Of a DNA stretch of 64,000 nucleotides, positions 34,537-43,569 are shown piece after piece; position 1 is the first letter of the stretch, and every line of letters starts with the position of its first letter. The notes below the pieces were generated by a model. The model saw only the letters and a program-made list of their open reading frames with translations, did no database searches and was not told the DNA's origin. Both the position numbers and the translations under genes were made by a program. The stretch covers positions 92,955 through 156,954 of the forward strand of contig NZ_JAOQJW010000007.1 of assembly GCF_025567265.1 (NCBI RefSeq), in the 5' to 3' direction. Origin of the DNA: Dorea_A amylophila (GTDB taxonomy: Bacteria; Bacillota; Clostridia; Lachnospirales; Lachnospiraceae).

Positions 34537-34547
34537 TACGAAATCGT
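34537..34547. promoter_or_regulatory. Operator copy 2 for the LacI-family regulator
   Basis: TACGAAATCGT, with ACGA/TCGT arms, directly downstream of the phosphorylase -10, where bound repressor would block initiation. Confidence 0.6.
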
Positions 34548-34581
34548 GTTCGGAATATTTTTATTAGAAAGGGGCTATTAT

Positions 34582-37035
34582 ATGAAATTCGGTTACTTCG
34601 ATGATGTCAACAAAGAATACGTCATCACCACACCTAAGACACCGCTGCCTTGGATCAATTATCTTGGTACTCAGGACTTTTTCAGCCTGATATCCAATAC
34701 TGCCGGCGGCTATTCATTCTATAAAGATGCCAAGCTTCTCCGGCTGACGCGCTACCGTTATAACAACAGTCCGATGGATCAGAACGGCCGCTATTACTAT
34801 ATCAAAGAAGGAGATACCATCTGGAATCCCGGATGGCAGCCGGTCCAGACACCGTTAGATTCTTACCAGTGCCGCCACGGACTCGGATATACCGTCTTTG
34901 AAAGTTCAAAGAACAGCCTGTATGCGAAGCTTCTTGCTTTCGTTCCCGTCCATGACAATTGTGAGATCAATCTTCTTACACTGACCAATTATACGGATGT
35001 GGAAAAGGAATTCGATCTTTTCAGCTATATTGAATTCTGTCTCTGGAATGCAGCGGACGATTCTTCGAACTTCCAGAGGAATTTTTCTACGGGTGAAGTG
35101 GAGGTTGCCGGAAGTACCATTTATCACAAGACGGAATACCGGGAACGCCGCAATCACTATGCGGTATATTCGGTCAATCATCCGGTCAACGGATTTGATA
35201 CTTCCAGAGATGCCTTTATCGGACTGTATAACAGTCCTGCTGATCCGCAGGCCGTCAGAAACGGCTCCTGCTCCGACAGCATTGCACATGGATGGGCTCC
35301 TGTTGCGAGCCACCATATCCACCTGAAGCTAAGCCCCGGCGATTCGGTATCTCTGGTCTTTGTCCTGGGATACTGCGAGAATCCAAAGGATAAAAAGTTC
35401 AGTGCACCTGGCGTCATCAATAAAGAACCTGCTGACAGACTGCTTGCCAGATACCAGACAACGGAACAGGTAATGAACGCATTTCAGGAATTGAAAGATT
35501 ACTGGACAACGCTTCTATCCGCTTATACGGTTCAGACCGAAGATGTCAGACTGAACCGTATGGTGAATATATGGAACCAGTATCAGTGCATGGTTACATT
35601 TAACATGAGCCGCAGTGCAAGCTACTACGAGAGCGGACTGGGACGCGGGATGGGATTCCGCGATTCCTGCCAGGATCTGCTCGGCTTTGTCCATCTGATC
35701 CCGGAACGCGCCCGCCAGCGTATCCTGGATATTGCAGCCACGCAATTTCCTGACGGAAGCGCTTACCACCAGTATCAGCCGCTCACCAAGCGCGGTAACA
35801 TGGATGTCGGAAGCGGGTTCAACGATGATCCTTTGTGGCTGATTGCGGGAACTGCTGCTTATCTGCGCGAAACAGGGGATTTCTCTATCCTTGAGGAACC
35901 TTGTACATTCGATAATGACGAGAATAACACTGCTCCTTTGATGGAACACTTAAGACGGAGTTTTCAGTATACCGCAACCCATAAAGGTCCTCACGGACTG
36001 CCGCTCATCGGACGTGCAGACTGGAATGACTGTCTGAATCTGAACTGCTTTTCCGAAGAACCGGGTGAGAGTTTCCAGACGACAGGACCGAACGACGGAC
36101 CGGTAGCCGAAAGTGTATTCATCGCCGGTATGTTCGTAAAATACGGACGGGAATATGCAGAGATCTGTGATGCCCTCCGCCTGAACGATGAGCGGGATGC
36201 TGTATTAAAAGAAGTGGCTGCTATGGAAGAGACTGTTATGGATGCCGGCTGGGACGGCGACTGGTTCCTGCGTGCTTATGATGCCATGTCCAATCCGGTA
36301 GGAAGCAAGGTCTGCGAAGAAGGCCAGATCTTTATCGAACCACAGGGAATGTGTGTGATGGCCGGAATCGGCACGGATATTACGGAAGATGGAAGTCCGT
36401 CTGCTGCTGCCCGTGCGCTCAGAAGTGTGGAAGAACGCCTGGATACCAGATACGGCATTATCCTGCAGACTCCTGCTTATACAACCTATCATGTAGAATT
36501 TGGAGAGATCTCTTCTTACCCGCCGGGATATAAGGAAAATGCCGGAATCTTCTGCCATAATAATCCATGGATCAGCTGTGCCGAGACGGTTCTCGGTCAT
36601 GGCAGCCGGGCTTTCGAGGTCTTCAAAAAGACCTGTCCTGCTTATCTGGAAGATCAAAGTGAGATCCGCAGGACCGAGCCGTATGTCTACTGTCAGATGA
36701 TGGCCGGCCGGGATGCTCCGACTCACGGAGAAGGCAAGAACAGCTGGCTTACCGGAACAGCCGCCTGGACATTTACCTGTATCAGCCAGTATATTCTCGG
36801 TATCCAGCCGACTTTACAGGGACTGCGTATCAATCCATGTATTCCGTCTGACTGGAGCGGCTATACCTGCCGCCGTATTTACCGTGGTGTCTCTTACGAT
36901 ATTACGATTGATAACAGTGCACATGTAGAGTCCGGAGTCGCGTCTGTCACGGTTGACGGACAGCCGGTAACAGGAACTCTTATTCCGTTCGATGCCGGCA
37001 AGAAGACCTGTAAGGTAGAGGTTGTCTTAGGATAA
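34582..37035 (+). CDS. Cellobiose phosphorylase (GH94)
   Basis: About 817 residues counted from the ATG at 34582, which follows GAAAGGGG and begins with the family N-terminus MKFGYFDDVNKEYVIT; the frame is open further upstream but that part is promoter DNA. It converts cellobiose and phosphate to glucose-1-phosphate and glucose. The catalytic region GRADWNDCLNLN is present with the likely general acid at D483, and the phosphate-site HGEGKNSWLTGTAAW region follows near 715. Length matches clostridial cellobiose phosphorylases. Cellodextrin or chitobiose phosphorylase is less likely. Confidence 0.9.
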   Translation: MKFGYFDDVNKEYVITTPKTPLPWINYLGTQDFFSLISNTAGGYSFYKDAKLLRLTRYRYNNSPMDQNGRYYYIKEGDTIWNPGWQPVQTPLDSYQCRHGLGYTVFESSKNSLYAKLLAFVPVHDNCEINLLTLTNYTDVEKEFDLFSYIEFCLWNAADDSSNFQRNFSTGEVEVAGSTIYHKTEYRERRNHYAVYSVNHPVNGFDTSRDAFIGLYNSPADPQAVRNGSCSDSIAHGWAPVASHHIHLKLSPGDSVSLVFVLGYCENPKDKKFSAPGVINKEPADRLLARYQTTEQVMNAFQELKDYWTTLLSAYTVQTEDVRLNRMVNIWNQYQCMVTFNMSRSASYYESGLGRGMGFRDSCQDLLGFVHLIPERARQRILDIAATQFPDGSAYHQYQPLTKRGNMDVGSGFNDDPLWLIAGTAAYLRETGDFSILEEPCTFDNDENNTAPLMEHLRRSFQYTATHKGPHGLPLIGRADWNDCLNLNCFSEEPGESFQTTGPNDGPVAESVFIAGMFVKYGREYAEICDALRLNDERDAVLKEVAAMEETVMDAGWDGDWFLRAYDAMSNPVGSKVCEEGQIFIEPQGMCVMAGIGTDITEDGSPSAAARALRSVEERLDTRYGIILQTPAYTTYHVEFGEISSYPPGYKENAGIFCHNNPWISCAETVLGHGSRAFEVFKKTCPAYLEDQSEIRRTEPYVYCQMMAGRDAPTHGEGKNSWLTGTAAWTFTCISQYILGIQPTLQGLRINPCIPSDWSGYTCRRIYRGVSYDITIDNSAHVESGVASVTVDGQPVTGTLIPFDAGKKTCKVEVVLG

Positions 37036-37043
37036 TTACAAAA

Positions 37044-37121
37044 TACGCCATACAATATAGAAGCCTGCCGCAGGCATATTGCCTGCTGATCTGCTTCCTG
37101 TATTGTATGGCATATTTTTTT
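37044..37121 (+). terminator. Terminator of the cellobiose phosphorylase gene
   Basis: GCCATACAATA (37047-37057) pairs with TATTGTATGGC (37101-37111), with an inner GCCTGCCGCAGGC hairpin in the loop, followed by ATATTTTTTTAT. Confidence 0.85.
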
Positions 37122-37139
37122 ATATGTTTCGATATGTTT

Positions 37140-38033
37140 CTATGTGTTCTTCTGCATGTGTACAGTCATCTGCGGATATGGAATTTCGATACCGTTCTCA
37201 TCCAGTAAAAGCTTGATCTCTTCGAGCAGTCTCCATCTGGTTTCCCAATATTCCTCATTCTTCACCCATGCACGGATTCCCAGTACAACCGCACTGTCTG
37301 CCAGCTCATGAACAAATACATTGATCTGTTCGTTCTTGATGATACATTCATCTTTGATCAGCAGATTTTCGATCACTGATTTTGCCTGTCGGATATCCGC
37401 ATCATAAGAAATACTCACACGCAGATCCAGCTGCCTTTCATCTTTTGCCGTTGCATTGGTAATACTGTTGTTGGTCAGCATTCCATTCGGGATTACGATC
37501 GTCTTGTTATCAATTGTACTGAGTTTGGTATAGAAGATCTGGATCTCTTTTACGGTTCCTTCTTTTCCGTTGGTATCCTCGATAATATAATCTCCGACTA
37601 CAAACGGTTTTAATAAAAGGATCAGGACTCCGCCTGCAAAGTTCGAAAGGCTTCCCTGTAATGCAAGACCGATTGCCACACCACCGGATGCCAGTACTGC
37701 CGCTACGGACGTTGTATCGAATCCAAGACTGGAGATCAGACTGAAGACAAGCAGGGCATACAGTCCATATTTTAGCAGGGAATCTACAAACTGCTCCACT
37801 CCTTTGTCCGCACCGGAGCGCTCAAAGGAACGTCTGACGATCTTCCGGATCCACCGGATCACCAGCCGGCCGATAAAGAATGCCACCAGTGCCGCCAGCA
37901 CTTTCAATCCGAACGTGATCAGTCCCGGTATGCTGTCCTGTACATATTGTGTCAGCTGATTAACCTGTTTGACCGCTTCCTGGGTCGCATCGGTTACTTC
38001 CTGCGTCGTATCTGCAATTGTTGTATCTGTCAT
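37140..38033 (-). CDS. mscS: Small-conductance mechanosensitive channel (MscS family)
   Basis: A 297-residue protein with three membrane helices (about 38-60, 87-108, 110-140). The pore helix VAAVLASGGVAIGLALQGSLSNFAGGVLILLLKP shows the Gly/Ala packing of MscS TM3, followed by the beta domain (VGDYIIEDTNGKEGTVKEI) and the mixed C-terminal domain. It releases solutes on hypo-osmotic shock. It follows pgeF by 3 nt. Confidence 0.93.
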   Translation of the reverse strand: MTDTTIADTTQEVTDATQEAVKQVNQLTQYVQDSIPGLITFGLKVLAALVAFFIGRLVIRWIRKIVRRSFERSGADKGVEQFVDSLLKYGLYALLVFSLISSLGFDTTSVAAVLASGGVAIGLALQGSLSNFAGGVLILLLKPFVVGDYIIEDTNGKEGTVKEIQIFYTKLSTIDNKTIVIPNGMLTNNSITNATAKDERQLDLRVSISYDADIRQAKSVIENLLIKDECIIKNEQINVFVHELADSAVVLGIRAWVKNEEYWETRWRLLEEIKLLLDENGIEIPYPQMTVHMQKNT

Positions 38034-38036
38034 ATG

Positions 38037-38891
38037 TTATACTCCTCTTGTTGTCATCTGTTTCAGCGCAAGAAATGCGCTTACATTTCCCCTTTTATCT
38101 CCGGTAGTTCTATGCGAGAACAGAATATCCGGATTGCAGTGTGTGCATACATTGGTTACCGCAATATGATCTTCGCGTATTCCGGCTTCTGTGAATATCC
38201 GTTCATTGGCACGCCAGAGATCCAACTGGTATTTCCCGTTTTCTTTTTTATAAAACAGCTCCGGCCAGTACGCTTCGTCAAAGCTTTCCCTGAATTGCTG
38301 TATCACATCCCCGCTCACTTCATAGCAGTCCCGGCAGATGGACGGACCGATTGCCGCAATGATATCTTCCGGATCAGAGCCATATGTCTTCTGCATCAGT
38401 TCTATGGTAACTTTTCCTATCTTACCGACGGTTCCTCGCCATCCGGAATGTGAAAGACCGATCGCCTTCTTCACCGGATCAACAAAATACAACGGCACAC
38501 AGTCTGCGTAAAATGTAACCAGACAGATTCCCGGCACATCTGTGATCATTCCATCGGTCTCCTGAAAACGCTTTCCCCTGTCTCCGGCTTTTACTACCGC
38601 TACATTGGTCGTATGGGTCTGATTGGTGAATGTCATATCTTCCGGCTGTACACCGATAGCTCCGGCAATCCTTCTCTGATTCTCCCTGACATCTTCCGGA
38701 TCGTCACCTCTGGTTGTACTGATATTCATCGTTGCCCAGCATCCTTTGCTGACACCGCCAAGTCTGGTCGAGAATCCATGATTCACGATTCCGGTCTCTT
38801 CCAGCATCGGATAACTTAAGAACGGGACACCGTTCACTTCTTTTTCATCAAATATATGGTCCTGATTTTTATAATGTAAGCCCAGATTCAT
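38037..38891 (-). CDS. pgeF: Polyphenol oxidase/YfiH family purine nucleoside phosphorylase
   Basis: A 284-residue protein of the DUF152/YfiH fold. The zinc-site residues are seen in FSTRLGGVSKG, TADCVPLY-like YADCVPLYF and SHSGWRGTVGKI, and the late CRDCYEVSG. Members act on purine nucleosides (deaminase/phosphorylase) and correct peptidoglycan synthesis errors. AAAGGATG precedes the ATG. Confidence 0.88.
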   Translation of the reverse strand: MNLGLHYKNQDHIFDEKEVNGVPFLSYPMLEETGIVNHGFSTRLGGVSKGCWATMNISTTRGDDPEDVRENQRRIAGAIGVQPEDMTFTNQTHTTNVAVVKAGDRGKRFQETDGMITDVPGICLVTFYADCVPLYFVDPVKKAIGLSHSGWRGTVGKIGKVTIELMQKTYGSDPEDIIAAIGPSICRDCYEVSGDVIQQFRESFDEAYWPELFYKKENGKYQLDLWRANERIFTEAGIREDHIAVTNVCTHCNPDILFSHRTTGDKRGNVSAFLALKQMTTRGV

Positions 38892-38924
38892 GCCATATTC
38901 ATCCTTTCTGTTCCGGATCTCTTC

Positions 38925-39302
38925 CTATCCTGTATAATCAAATGCATTCCGGTAAAGTGTCACCTCATGATTCTCGATGCTCACCACATCGAATCTGCAT
39001 GGTACCTCATCGATTCCGTTGACCGTCATATAGCAAAGTGCACTTTTGGAAATGGTTCTCTGTTTGGCTGGATTTACAGCCTCCGCCGGATGTCCTTTTT
39101 TATCTGAAGCGCGATATTTCACCTCACAGAAGACCAGATATCCCGCTTCTCTTGCTATGATATCAATCTCTCCGGTCTTACACCGGTAATTATACTCCAG
39201 GATCTCATATCCTTCCTGCTCCAGATATGCACCGGCAAGCCGTTCATAATGGCTTCCGGTCTCCCGGTTATTCTTCCGTTCTCTTCCTGTATCTCCGGCC
39301 AT
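38925..39302 (-). CDS. YraN family (UPF0102) endonuclease-like protein
   Basis: About 125 residues of the restriction endonuclease-like fold: EYNYRCKTGEIDIIAREAGYLVFCEVKYR contains the family E...GEIDII...EVK metal site. Its role is unknown. The frame offers ATGs at 39329, 39317 and 39302; only the last has a nearby GGGAGG, although the spacing is short. It is next to rnhB, the usual neighbour. Confidence 0.88.
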   Translation of the reverse strand: MAGDTGRERKNNRETGSHYERLAGAYLEQEGYEILEYNYRCKTGEIDIIAREAGYLVFCEVKYRASDKKGHPAEAVNPAKQRTISKSALCYMTVNGIDEVPCRFDVVSIENHEVTLYRNAFDYTG

Positions 39303-39359
39303 AGTCCTCCCGTTCATTTTAGCAAACATTCTTACAACTTTGCTGTCTGTGATATATTT

Positions 39360-40019
39360 TTATATGTATTTTTTTATAAATGTCATTCTGTGGATCGGTG
39401 ATGGTCCTAATTCTTTCAGGCCTTCGATATGTTTCTTCGTGCCATATCCTTTATTGGCAGCGAAATCATACCCCGGCATCACTGCATCATACTCTACCAT
39501 CAGGCGGTCCCTGGTCACTTTGGCAATGATGCTTGCCGCTGCAATGGACACACTTTGGGCATCTCCTTTGATGATCGGCACCTGCCGGATATCGACGCCC
39601 GGTATCGTCACAGCATCGTTCAGAAGCAGATCCGGCTCTACCTTCAGGTTCCCTATCGCCATGCGCATCGCCTCATAAGTCGCCTGCAGGATATTGATCT
39701 CATCAATCCTTGCCGGACTTACGATCCCTATTCCTGTCGCCACTGCACGCTCCATGATCTCATCGTAAAGTGCCTCCCTCTTCTTCTCCGAAAGCTTTTT
39801 CGAATCATTCAGATACAGGATCGGATCATCTTTTGGCAGAATGACTGCTCCCGCTACCACCGGACCGGCAAATGGACCGCGGCCGACTTCATCGATCCCA
39901 CAGATATAGGTACAGTCGCTGTATTCTTTTTCATAGACGCTCATTGCTTCGGTACGCTCCAGTTCTTTTTGAAGCTTTTCCTGTTGTTTTTTCAGTTTTT
40001 CTTCTTCTCGTTTATTCAT
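39360..40019 (-). CDS. rnhB: Ribonuclease HII
   Basis: A 219-residue enzyme cutting RNA in RNA-DNA hybrids, including single ribonucleotides. The catalytic motif ICGIDEVGRGPFAGPV is at about 40, and the later acidic residues are in LLNDAV and the S-I-A-A-A-S-I-I-A-K-V motif. A Lys/Glu-rich N-terminal helix (1-30) precedes the core. It overlaps the upstream lepB by 8 nt. Confidence 0.95.
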   Translation of the reverse strand: MNKREEEKLKKQQEKLQKELERTEAMSVYEKEYSDCTYICGIDEVGRGPFAGPVVAGAVILPKDDPILYLNDSKKLSEKKREALYDEIMERAVATGIGIVSPARIDEINILQATYEAMRMAIGNLKVEPDLLLNDAVTIPGVDIRQVPIIKGDAQSVSIAAASIIAKVTRDRLMVEYDAVMPGYDFAANKGYGTKKHIEGLKELGPSPIHRMTFIKKYI

Positions 40020-40581
40020 GTCGGATCACTCCTATATTGTCAAATGGATAGATACGCACCCAGGCTCTGCCGATCAGATCCTTCCGGGTCAGCACTCCTA
40101 CCCCCGGATCTCTGCTGTCCATACTGTGATTACGGTTATCTCCCATCACAAAGTATTCATCATCTCCCAGCGTAACCGGCTCTGCAGCCGTCTGCGGATC
40201 CTTGATCTTCTCCTTCCCATAGATATCACTGGTCAGGCGTTTTCCATCGATATACACATATCCGTCCCGGATCTGCACAGTCTCACCCGGCATTCCGATG
40301 ATACGTTTGATATAATATGTATCTTCTTCATATTTATACGGAAATACAATAATATCATAGCGTTTCGGATCCCGGAACCGGTAACTGATCTTATCAACGA
40401 TCAGATTGTCTCCATCCTGTAATGTCGTCTCCATGGAAGATCCGCTTACCATCGTCCGCTGTCCGACAAAGGTGATGATCAGATAGGTCAGACCGATGAT
40501 AAGCAGTATATACACAAGCCATCCGCCGAGTTCCCCCAGGATGTCTCTTTCTTCTTCCTCTCTCTTTGAATGTCTGGACAT
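40012..40581 (-). CDS. lepB: Type I signal peptidase (copy 1)
   Basis: A 189-residue S26 peptidase with one membrane helix (about 20-40), the nucleophile in VSGSSMETTLQDGD, the general-base lysine in YYIKRIIGMPGE, and the GDNRNHSMDSRDPGVG box. It cleaves Sec signal peptides outside the membrane. A second copy lies at 41470, on the other side of rbgA. Confidence 0.94.
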   Translation of the reverse strand: MSRHSKREEEERDILGELGGWLVYILLIIGLTYLIITFVGQRTMVSGSSMETTLQDGDNLIVDKISYRFRDPKRYDIIVFPYKYEEDTYYIKRIIGMPGETVQIRDGYVYIDGKRLTSDIYGKEKIKDPQTAAEPVTLGDDEYFVMGDNRNHSMDSRDPGVGVLTRKDLIGRAWVRIYPFDNIGVIRHE

Positions 40582-40598
40582 ATTCGTGCGTATCCTTT

Positions 40599-41447
40599 CT
40601 AATATGCATCCGGATATTCCAGAGTCAGTCTTCCCAGGCGTCCGTTACGGAAATCATCCATCAGAAGGACAGATGCTTTCTCTGTATCCAGTTCATTTCC
40701 ACGCACCAGGCAATGTCTGCTTTCAGCGATCCTTGCAATCATGCCGTATGGATCCGCATCTTCTTCTACGTTATATTTACTCTCCAAAACTCCCGGATAA
40801 TTCTTGTTCATAAATGTCACAAGTTCTGCTGCCAGTTCTTCCGTCTGCAGGATCTCATCCTTGATCGAACCGATAAATGCAAGCTTAAGACCTACTGCCT
40901 GATCTTCGAATCTTGGCCATAAGATTCCCGGTGTATCAAGAAGTTCTACATTCTTGTTCAGTCTGATCCACTGTTTTCCCTTGGTCACACCCGGCTTGTT
41001 GCCCGTCTTCGCACAGGCTTTTCCTGCCAGTGCATTGATGAATGTTGACTTTCCGACATTCGGGATTCCTACTACCATGGCTCTGACCGGACGGTTCAGG
41101 ATACCGCGCTTTCTGTCTCTTTCAATCTTTTCTTTACATGCTTCCTGGATCACGCCGTTGATAGACTTGATCCCCCCGCCTTTTTTAGAGTTCACTTTTA
41201 CAACGGAGAACCCTTTTTCGCGGAAATATTCCGACCAGGCATCGTTCCATTTATCTTCTGCCAGATCTGACTTGTTCAGAAGGATCAGCCTTGCTTTATT
41301 CTTTCCAAGTTCGTCAATGTCCGGGTTCCTGCTGCTAATCGGTACTCTGGCATCAACCAGCTCAATGACCAGATCTATTAGTTTGATATTCTCCTGCATC
41401 ATGCGCTTTGCTTTCGTCATGTGCCCTGGATACCATTGAAAATGCAT
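40599..41447 (-). CDS. rbgA: Ribosome biogenesis GTPase RbgA (YlqF)
   Basis: A 282-residue circularly permuted GTPase for late 50S assembly. G motifs occur in permuted order: NKSDL (G4), then GIPNVGKST (G1) and DTPGILWP (G3). The C-terminal helical domain follows. It lies between the two signal peptidase genes, near rplS, as in many Firmicutes. Confidence 0.95.
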   Translation of the reverse strand: MHFQWYPGHMTKAKRMMQENIKLIDLVIELVDARVPISSRNPDIDELGKNKARLILLNKSDLAEDKWNDAWSEYFREKGFSVVKVNSKKGGGIKSINGVIQEACKEKIERDRKRGILNRPVRAMVVGIPNVGKSTFINALAGKACAKTGNKPGVTKGKQWIRLNKNVELLDTPGILWPRFEDQAVGLKLAFIGSIKDEILQTEELAAELVTFMNKNYPGVLESKYNVEEDADPYGMIARIAESRHCLVRGNELDTEKASVLLMDDFRNGRLGRLTLEYPDAY

Positions 41448-41469
41448 ATCTTTGTTCTCCTCTTATCTA

Positions 41470-42129
41470 TTATCTCACGAATCCGAAATTCTTCTTCGGT
41501 GATACCACAAACCAGGCCTTTCCGTAAATATAAGACCGTTTTACCGCTCCGATATCTGCACTCCGGCTGTCTTCGCTGTTCTTTCTGTTATCACCCATCA
41601 CAAAATATTCATCCCCGCCAAGCTTAACCTTCTCGGCTGCGATGCCTGCGGTATCGATCTTCGTGGTTGTATAATCTTCTTCCAGTTTCTCTCCATTGAT
41701 ATAAATCCGGTTCTCTACGATCTGTACCGTTTCTCCCGGAAGTCCAACAATCCTCTTCGTATAATAATGCGAACTTTCATTGCCCTTCGGCTTAAAGACA
41801 ATGATATCTCCACGCTTTGGAGAAGATGCATTATATACAATACGGTTTACCAGCACTTTATCCGCATTCTTAAGTACCGGTCTCATAGAATCTCCCACGG
41901 TACTCACCTGTTGTCCCCAGTACCATACTGCGACAAATGCGATCAGGCAGGTGACTGCGATCTTAAACACCCAGCTTATGCCGGATACGATCTTTTCCAG
42001 ATTCAGATGAATCTTTTTCTTCTCCTTCGGAAGTTTTCCCAACAGTTTCTTTTTTGCCTGACGTCTGCGGTAACTTGATCTCCGGGATCTTCTTCGTCTT
42101 TCAAAATCCAGATTACTTCTGCGTCTCAT
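41470..42129 (-). CDS. lepB: Type I signal peptidase (copy 2) with a basic N-terminal tail
   Basis: A 219-residue S26 peptidase. It differs from copy 1 by an Arg/Lys-rich cytosolic tail of about 45 residues (R-R-R-S-R-R-S-S-Y-R-R-R-Q-A-K-K). The nucleophile is in VGDSMRPVLKNAD, the lysine in YYTKRIVGLPGE and the box GDNRKNSEDSRSADIG is intact. Two active paralogues may divide substrates. Confidence 0.94.
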   Translation of the reverse strand: MRRRSNLDFERRRRSRRSSYRRRQAKKKLLGKLPKEKKKIHLNLEKIVSGISWVFKIAVTCLIAFVAVWYWGQQVSTVGDSMRPVLKNADKVLVNRIVYNASSPKRGDIIVFKPKGNESSHYYTKRIVGLPGETVQIVENRIYINGEKLEEDYTTTKIDTAGIAAEKVKLGGDEYFVMGDNRKNSEDSRSADIGAVKRSYIYGKAWFVVSPKKNFGFVR

Positions 42130-42191
42130 ATAATCCCCTTATCTTCATGACTTGCCACGGGCAGCTCCTTGCGAAATACATGGCAATATCA

Positions 42192-42226
42192 AAAAAGGAC
42201 AATTACATTATGTAGTTGTCCTTTTT
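42192..42226 (-). terminator. Terminator after rplS
   Basis: AAAAAGGACAA (42192-42202) pairs with TTGTCCTTTTT (42216-42226), and the loop can extend the stem with TACAT/ATGTA. Read on the minus strand it ends in a T run just after the rplS stop. Confidence 0.88.
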
Positions 42227-42242
42227 ACATTCATTTTCCTGA

Positions 42243-42590
42243 TTATTTTACTAATTCTTTTACTTTAGCTTTCTTACCAACGCGGTCTCTTAAGTAGTTC
42301 AGTTTTGCTCTTCTTACTTTACCTCTTCTTACTACTTCGATCTTCTCAACGTTTGGTGAGTGTACCGGCCAAGTCTTCTCAACACCGATTCCGTTAGAAA
42401 ACTTTCTAACTGTAAATGTCTCTCTTGCTCCGCCACCCTGTCTCTTCAGGACTGTTCCTTCGAAAATCTGTACTCTTTCACGGTTTCCTTCTTTGATCTT
42501 TCCGTAAACTTTAACAGTATCTCCAACGTGGAATTCTGGTGCTACTTCTTTTAACTGAGCAGCTTCAATGTTTTTAATAATATCGTTCAT
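42243..42590 (-). CDS. rplS: 50S ribosomal protein L19
   Basis: A 115-residue L19 with the conserved core FHVGDTVKVYGKIKEGNRERVQIFEG and the C-terminal RRGKVRRAKLNYLRDR. It sits at the 30S-50S interface. AAGGAGG precedes the ATG. It has its own promoter downstream of trmD and a terminator after it, so it can be made separately from the upstream cluster. Confidence 0.98.
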   Translation of the reverse strand: MNDIIKNIEAAQLKEVAPEFHVGDTVKVYGKIKEGNRERVQIFEGTVLKRQGGGARETFTVRKFSNGIGVEKTWPVHSPNVEKIEVVRRGKVRRAKLNYLRDRVGKKAKVKELVK

Positions 42591-42595
42591 TATGT

Positions 42596-42650
42596 GTGAC
42601 CTCCTTGTTTACTTGGATGTTCTTAATACATTTGTACCAGAGGACCATCT
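42596..42650 (-). ncRNA. Possible L19 leader (ribosomal protein autoregulatory structure)
   Basis: The transcribed leader contains GATGGTCCTCTGG, then a bulged hairpin TGG...ATGT-AUUAAGA-ACAT-CCA, directly before the rplS Shine-Dalgarno. The CCTC of the first segment can pair with the GAGG of the ribosome site. Firmicutes carry a known L19 leader at this place; I judge the match by position and foldability only. Confidence 0.45.
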
Positions 42651-42672
42651 ATTTTTCTTCACAACACGCTAT

Positions 42673-42701
42673 ATTCTATCATACCCGGTGCAAAATTACA
42701 A
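42673..42701 (-). promoter_or_regulatory. rplS: Promoter of rplS
   Basis: Minus strand: TTGTAA (42701-42696), 17-nt spacer ending in TGA, TAGAAT (42678-42673), an extended -10 promoter, between trmD and rplS. Confidence 0.7.
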
Positions 42702-42745
42702 GGATTTTTTCTTGTTTTTTGCACTCTTTTCTGCTTTATATGATC

Positions 42746-43555
42746 CTACTCTGTAACCGGCTGCCCGTCTCTTTGTATTTCCTTTGCCAGCTTTTTTTCT
42801 TTCTCGGTAAGCTCTGCCTTTTCAAGCAGATCCGGCCGGTTCTTCGCAGTGCGGATCACAGACTGTTCGCGTCTCCATTTTTCAATATTGGCATGATGAC
42901 CGGACATCAATATCTCCGGTACTTTTTTGTCATGCCACACTTCCGGTCTGGAATACTGCGGGTATTCCAGCAGATTATCCTGAAAGCTTTCGAATTCGGC
43001 AGATACATCGTTATGGAGGACTCCAGGAACCAGTCTGGATATCGCATCGATCATGATCATCGCCGGAAGTTCTCCCCCGGTCAGGACATAATCCCCGATG
43101 GATACATAATCGGTCACGATCTCCTCCAGCACACGTTCGTCAATCCCTTCATAATGTCCGCATAAGAATACAAGATCTTCTTCCTGTGCGAATTCTTCTG
43201 CCATAGACTGGTTGAATGTCTTCCCCTGCGGGGACAGATAGATGACTCTTGTGCGTTTCTTTCCGCACGCCATGTCCGGCTGTTCTCCGGATCCTTCTTC
43301 TTCCCCGGCTTTCCTTTCCCGGATCTGTCTTGCAAGTGCATCATAGCACTGATATACCGGCTCCGCCTGCATCAGCATCCCTGCACCGCCGCCATACGGA
43401 TAGTCATCCACGCTGTGATGCTTATTGAACGCATAATCCCTGATATTCAAAGCCTCTATAGACAGAAGTCCTTTATTCACCGCACGCCCGATGATACTGG
43501 TGTTCAGCCCGTCCATGACCATCTCCGGAAATAATGTCATAATATAAAAATTCAT
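42746..43555 (-). CDS. trmD: tRNA (guanine37-N1)-methyltransferase
   Basis: A 269-residue SPOUT methyltransferase that modifies G37 next to the anticodon. The knot region shows YLSPQGKTFNQ, LCGHYEGIDERV and SIGDYVLTGGELPA; the N-terminus MNFYIMTLFPEM is typical. A short insertion (R-K-A-G-E-E-E-G-S-G-E-Q-P-D) around 80-100 is specific to this copy. It follows rimM by 14 nt. Confidence 0.97.
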   Translation of the reverse strand: MNFYIMTLFPEMVMDGLNTSIIGRAVNKGLLSIEALNIRDYAFNKHHSVDDYPYGGGAGMLMQAEPVYQCYDALARQIRERKAGEEEGSGEQPDMACGKKRTRVIYLSPQGKTFNQSMAEEFAQEEDLVFLCGHYEGIDERVLEEIVTDYVSIGDYVLTGGELPAMIMIDAISRLVPGVLHNDVSAEFESFQDNLLEYPQYSRPEVWHDKKVPEILMSGHHANIEKWRREQSVIRTAKNRPDLLEKAELTEKEKKLAKEIQRDGQPVTE

Positions 43556-43569
43556 ATACTATCCTCTTT

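Noticed and set aside
34456..34581. Open 42-codon upstream extension of the cellobiose phosphorylase frame
   Set aside because: It covers the promoter and operator, has no ribosome binding site, and the family N-terminus begins at the ATG at 34582.
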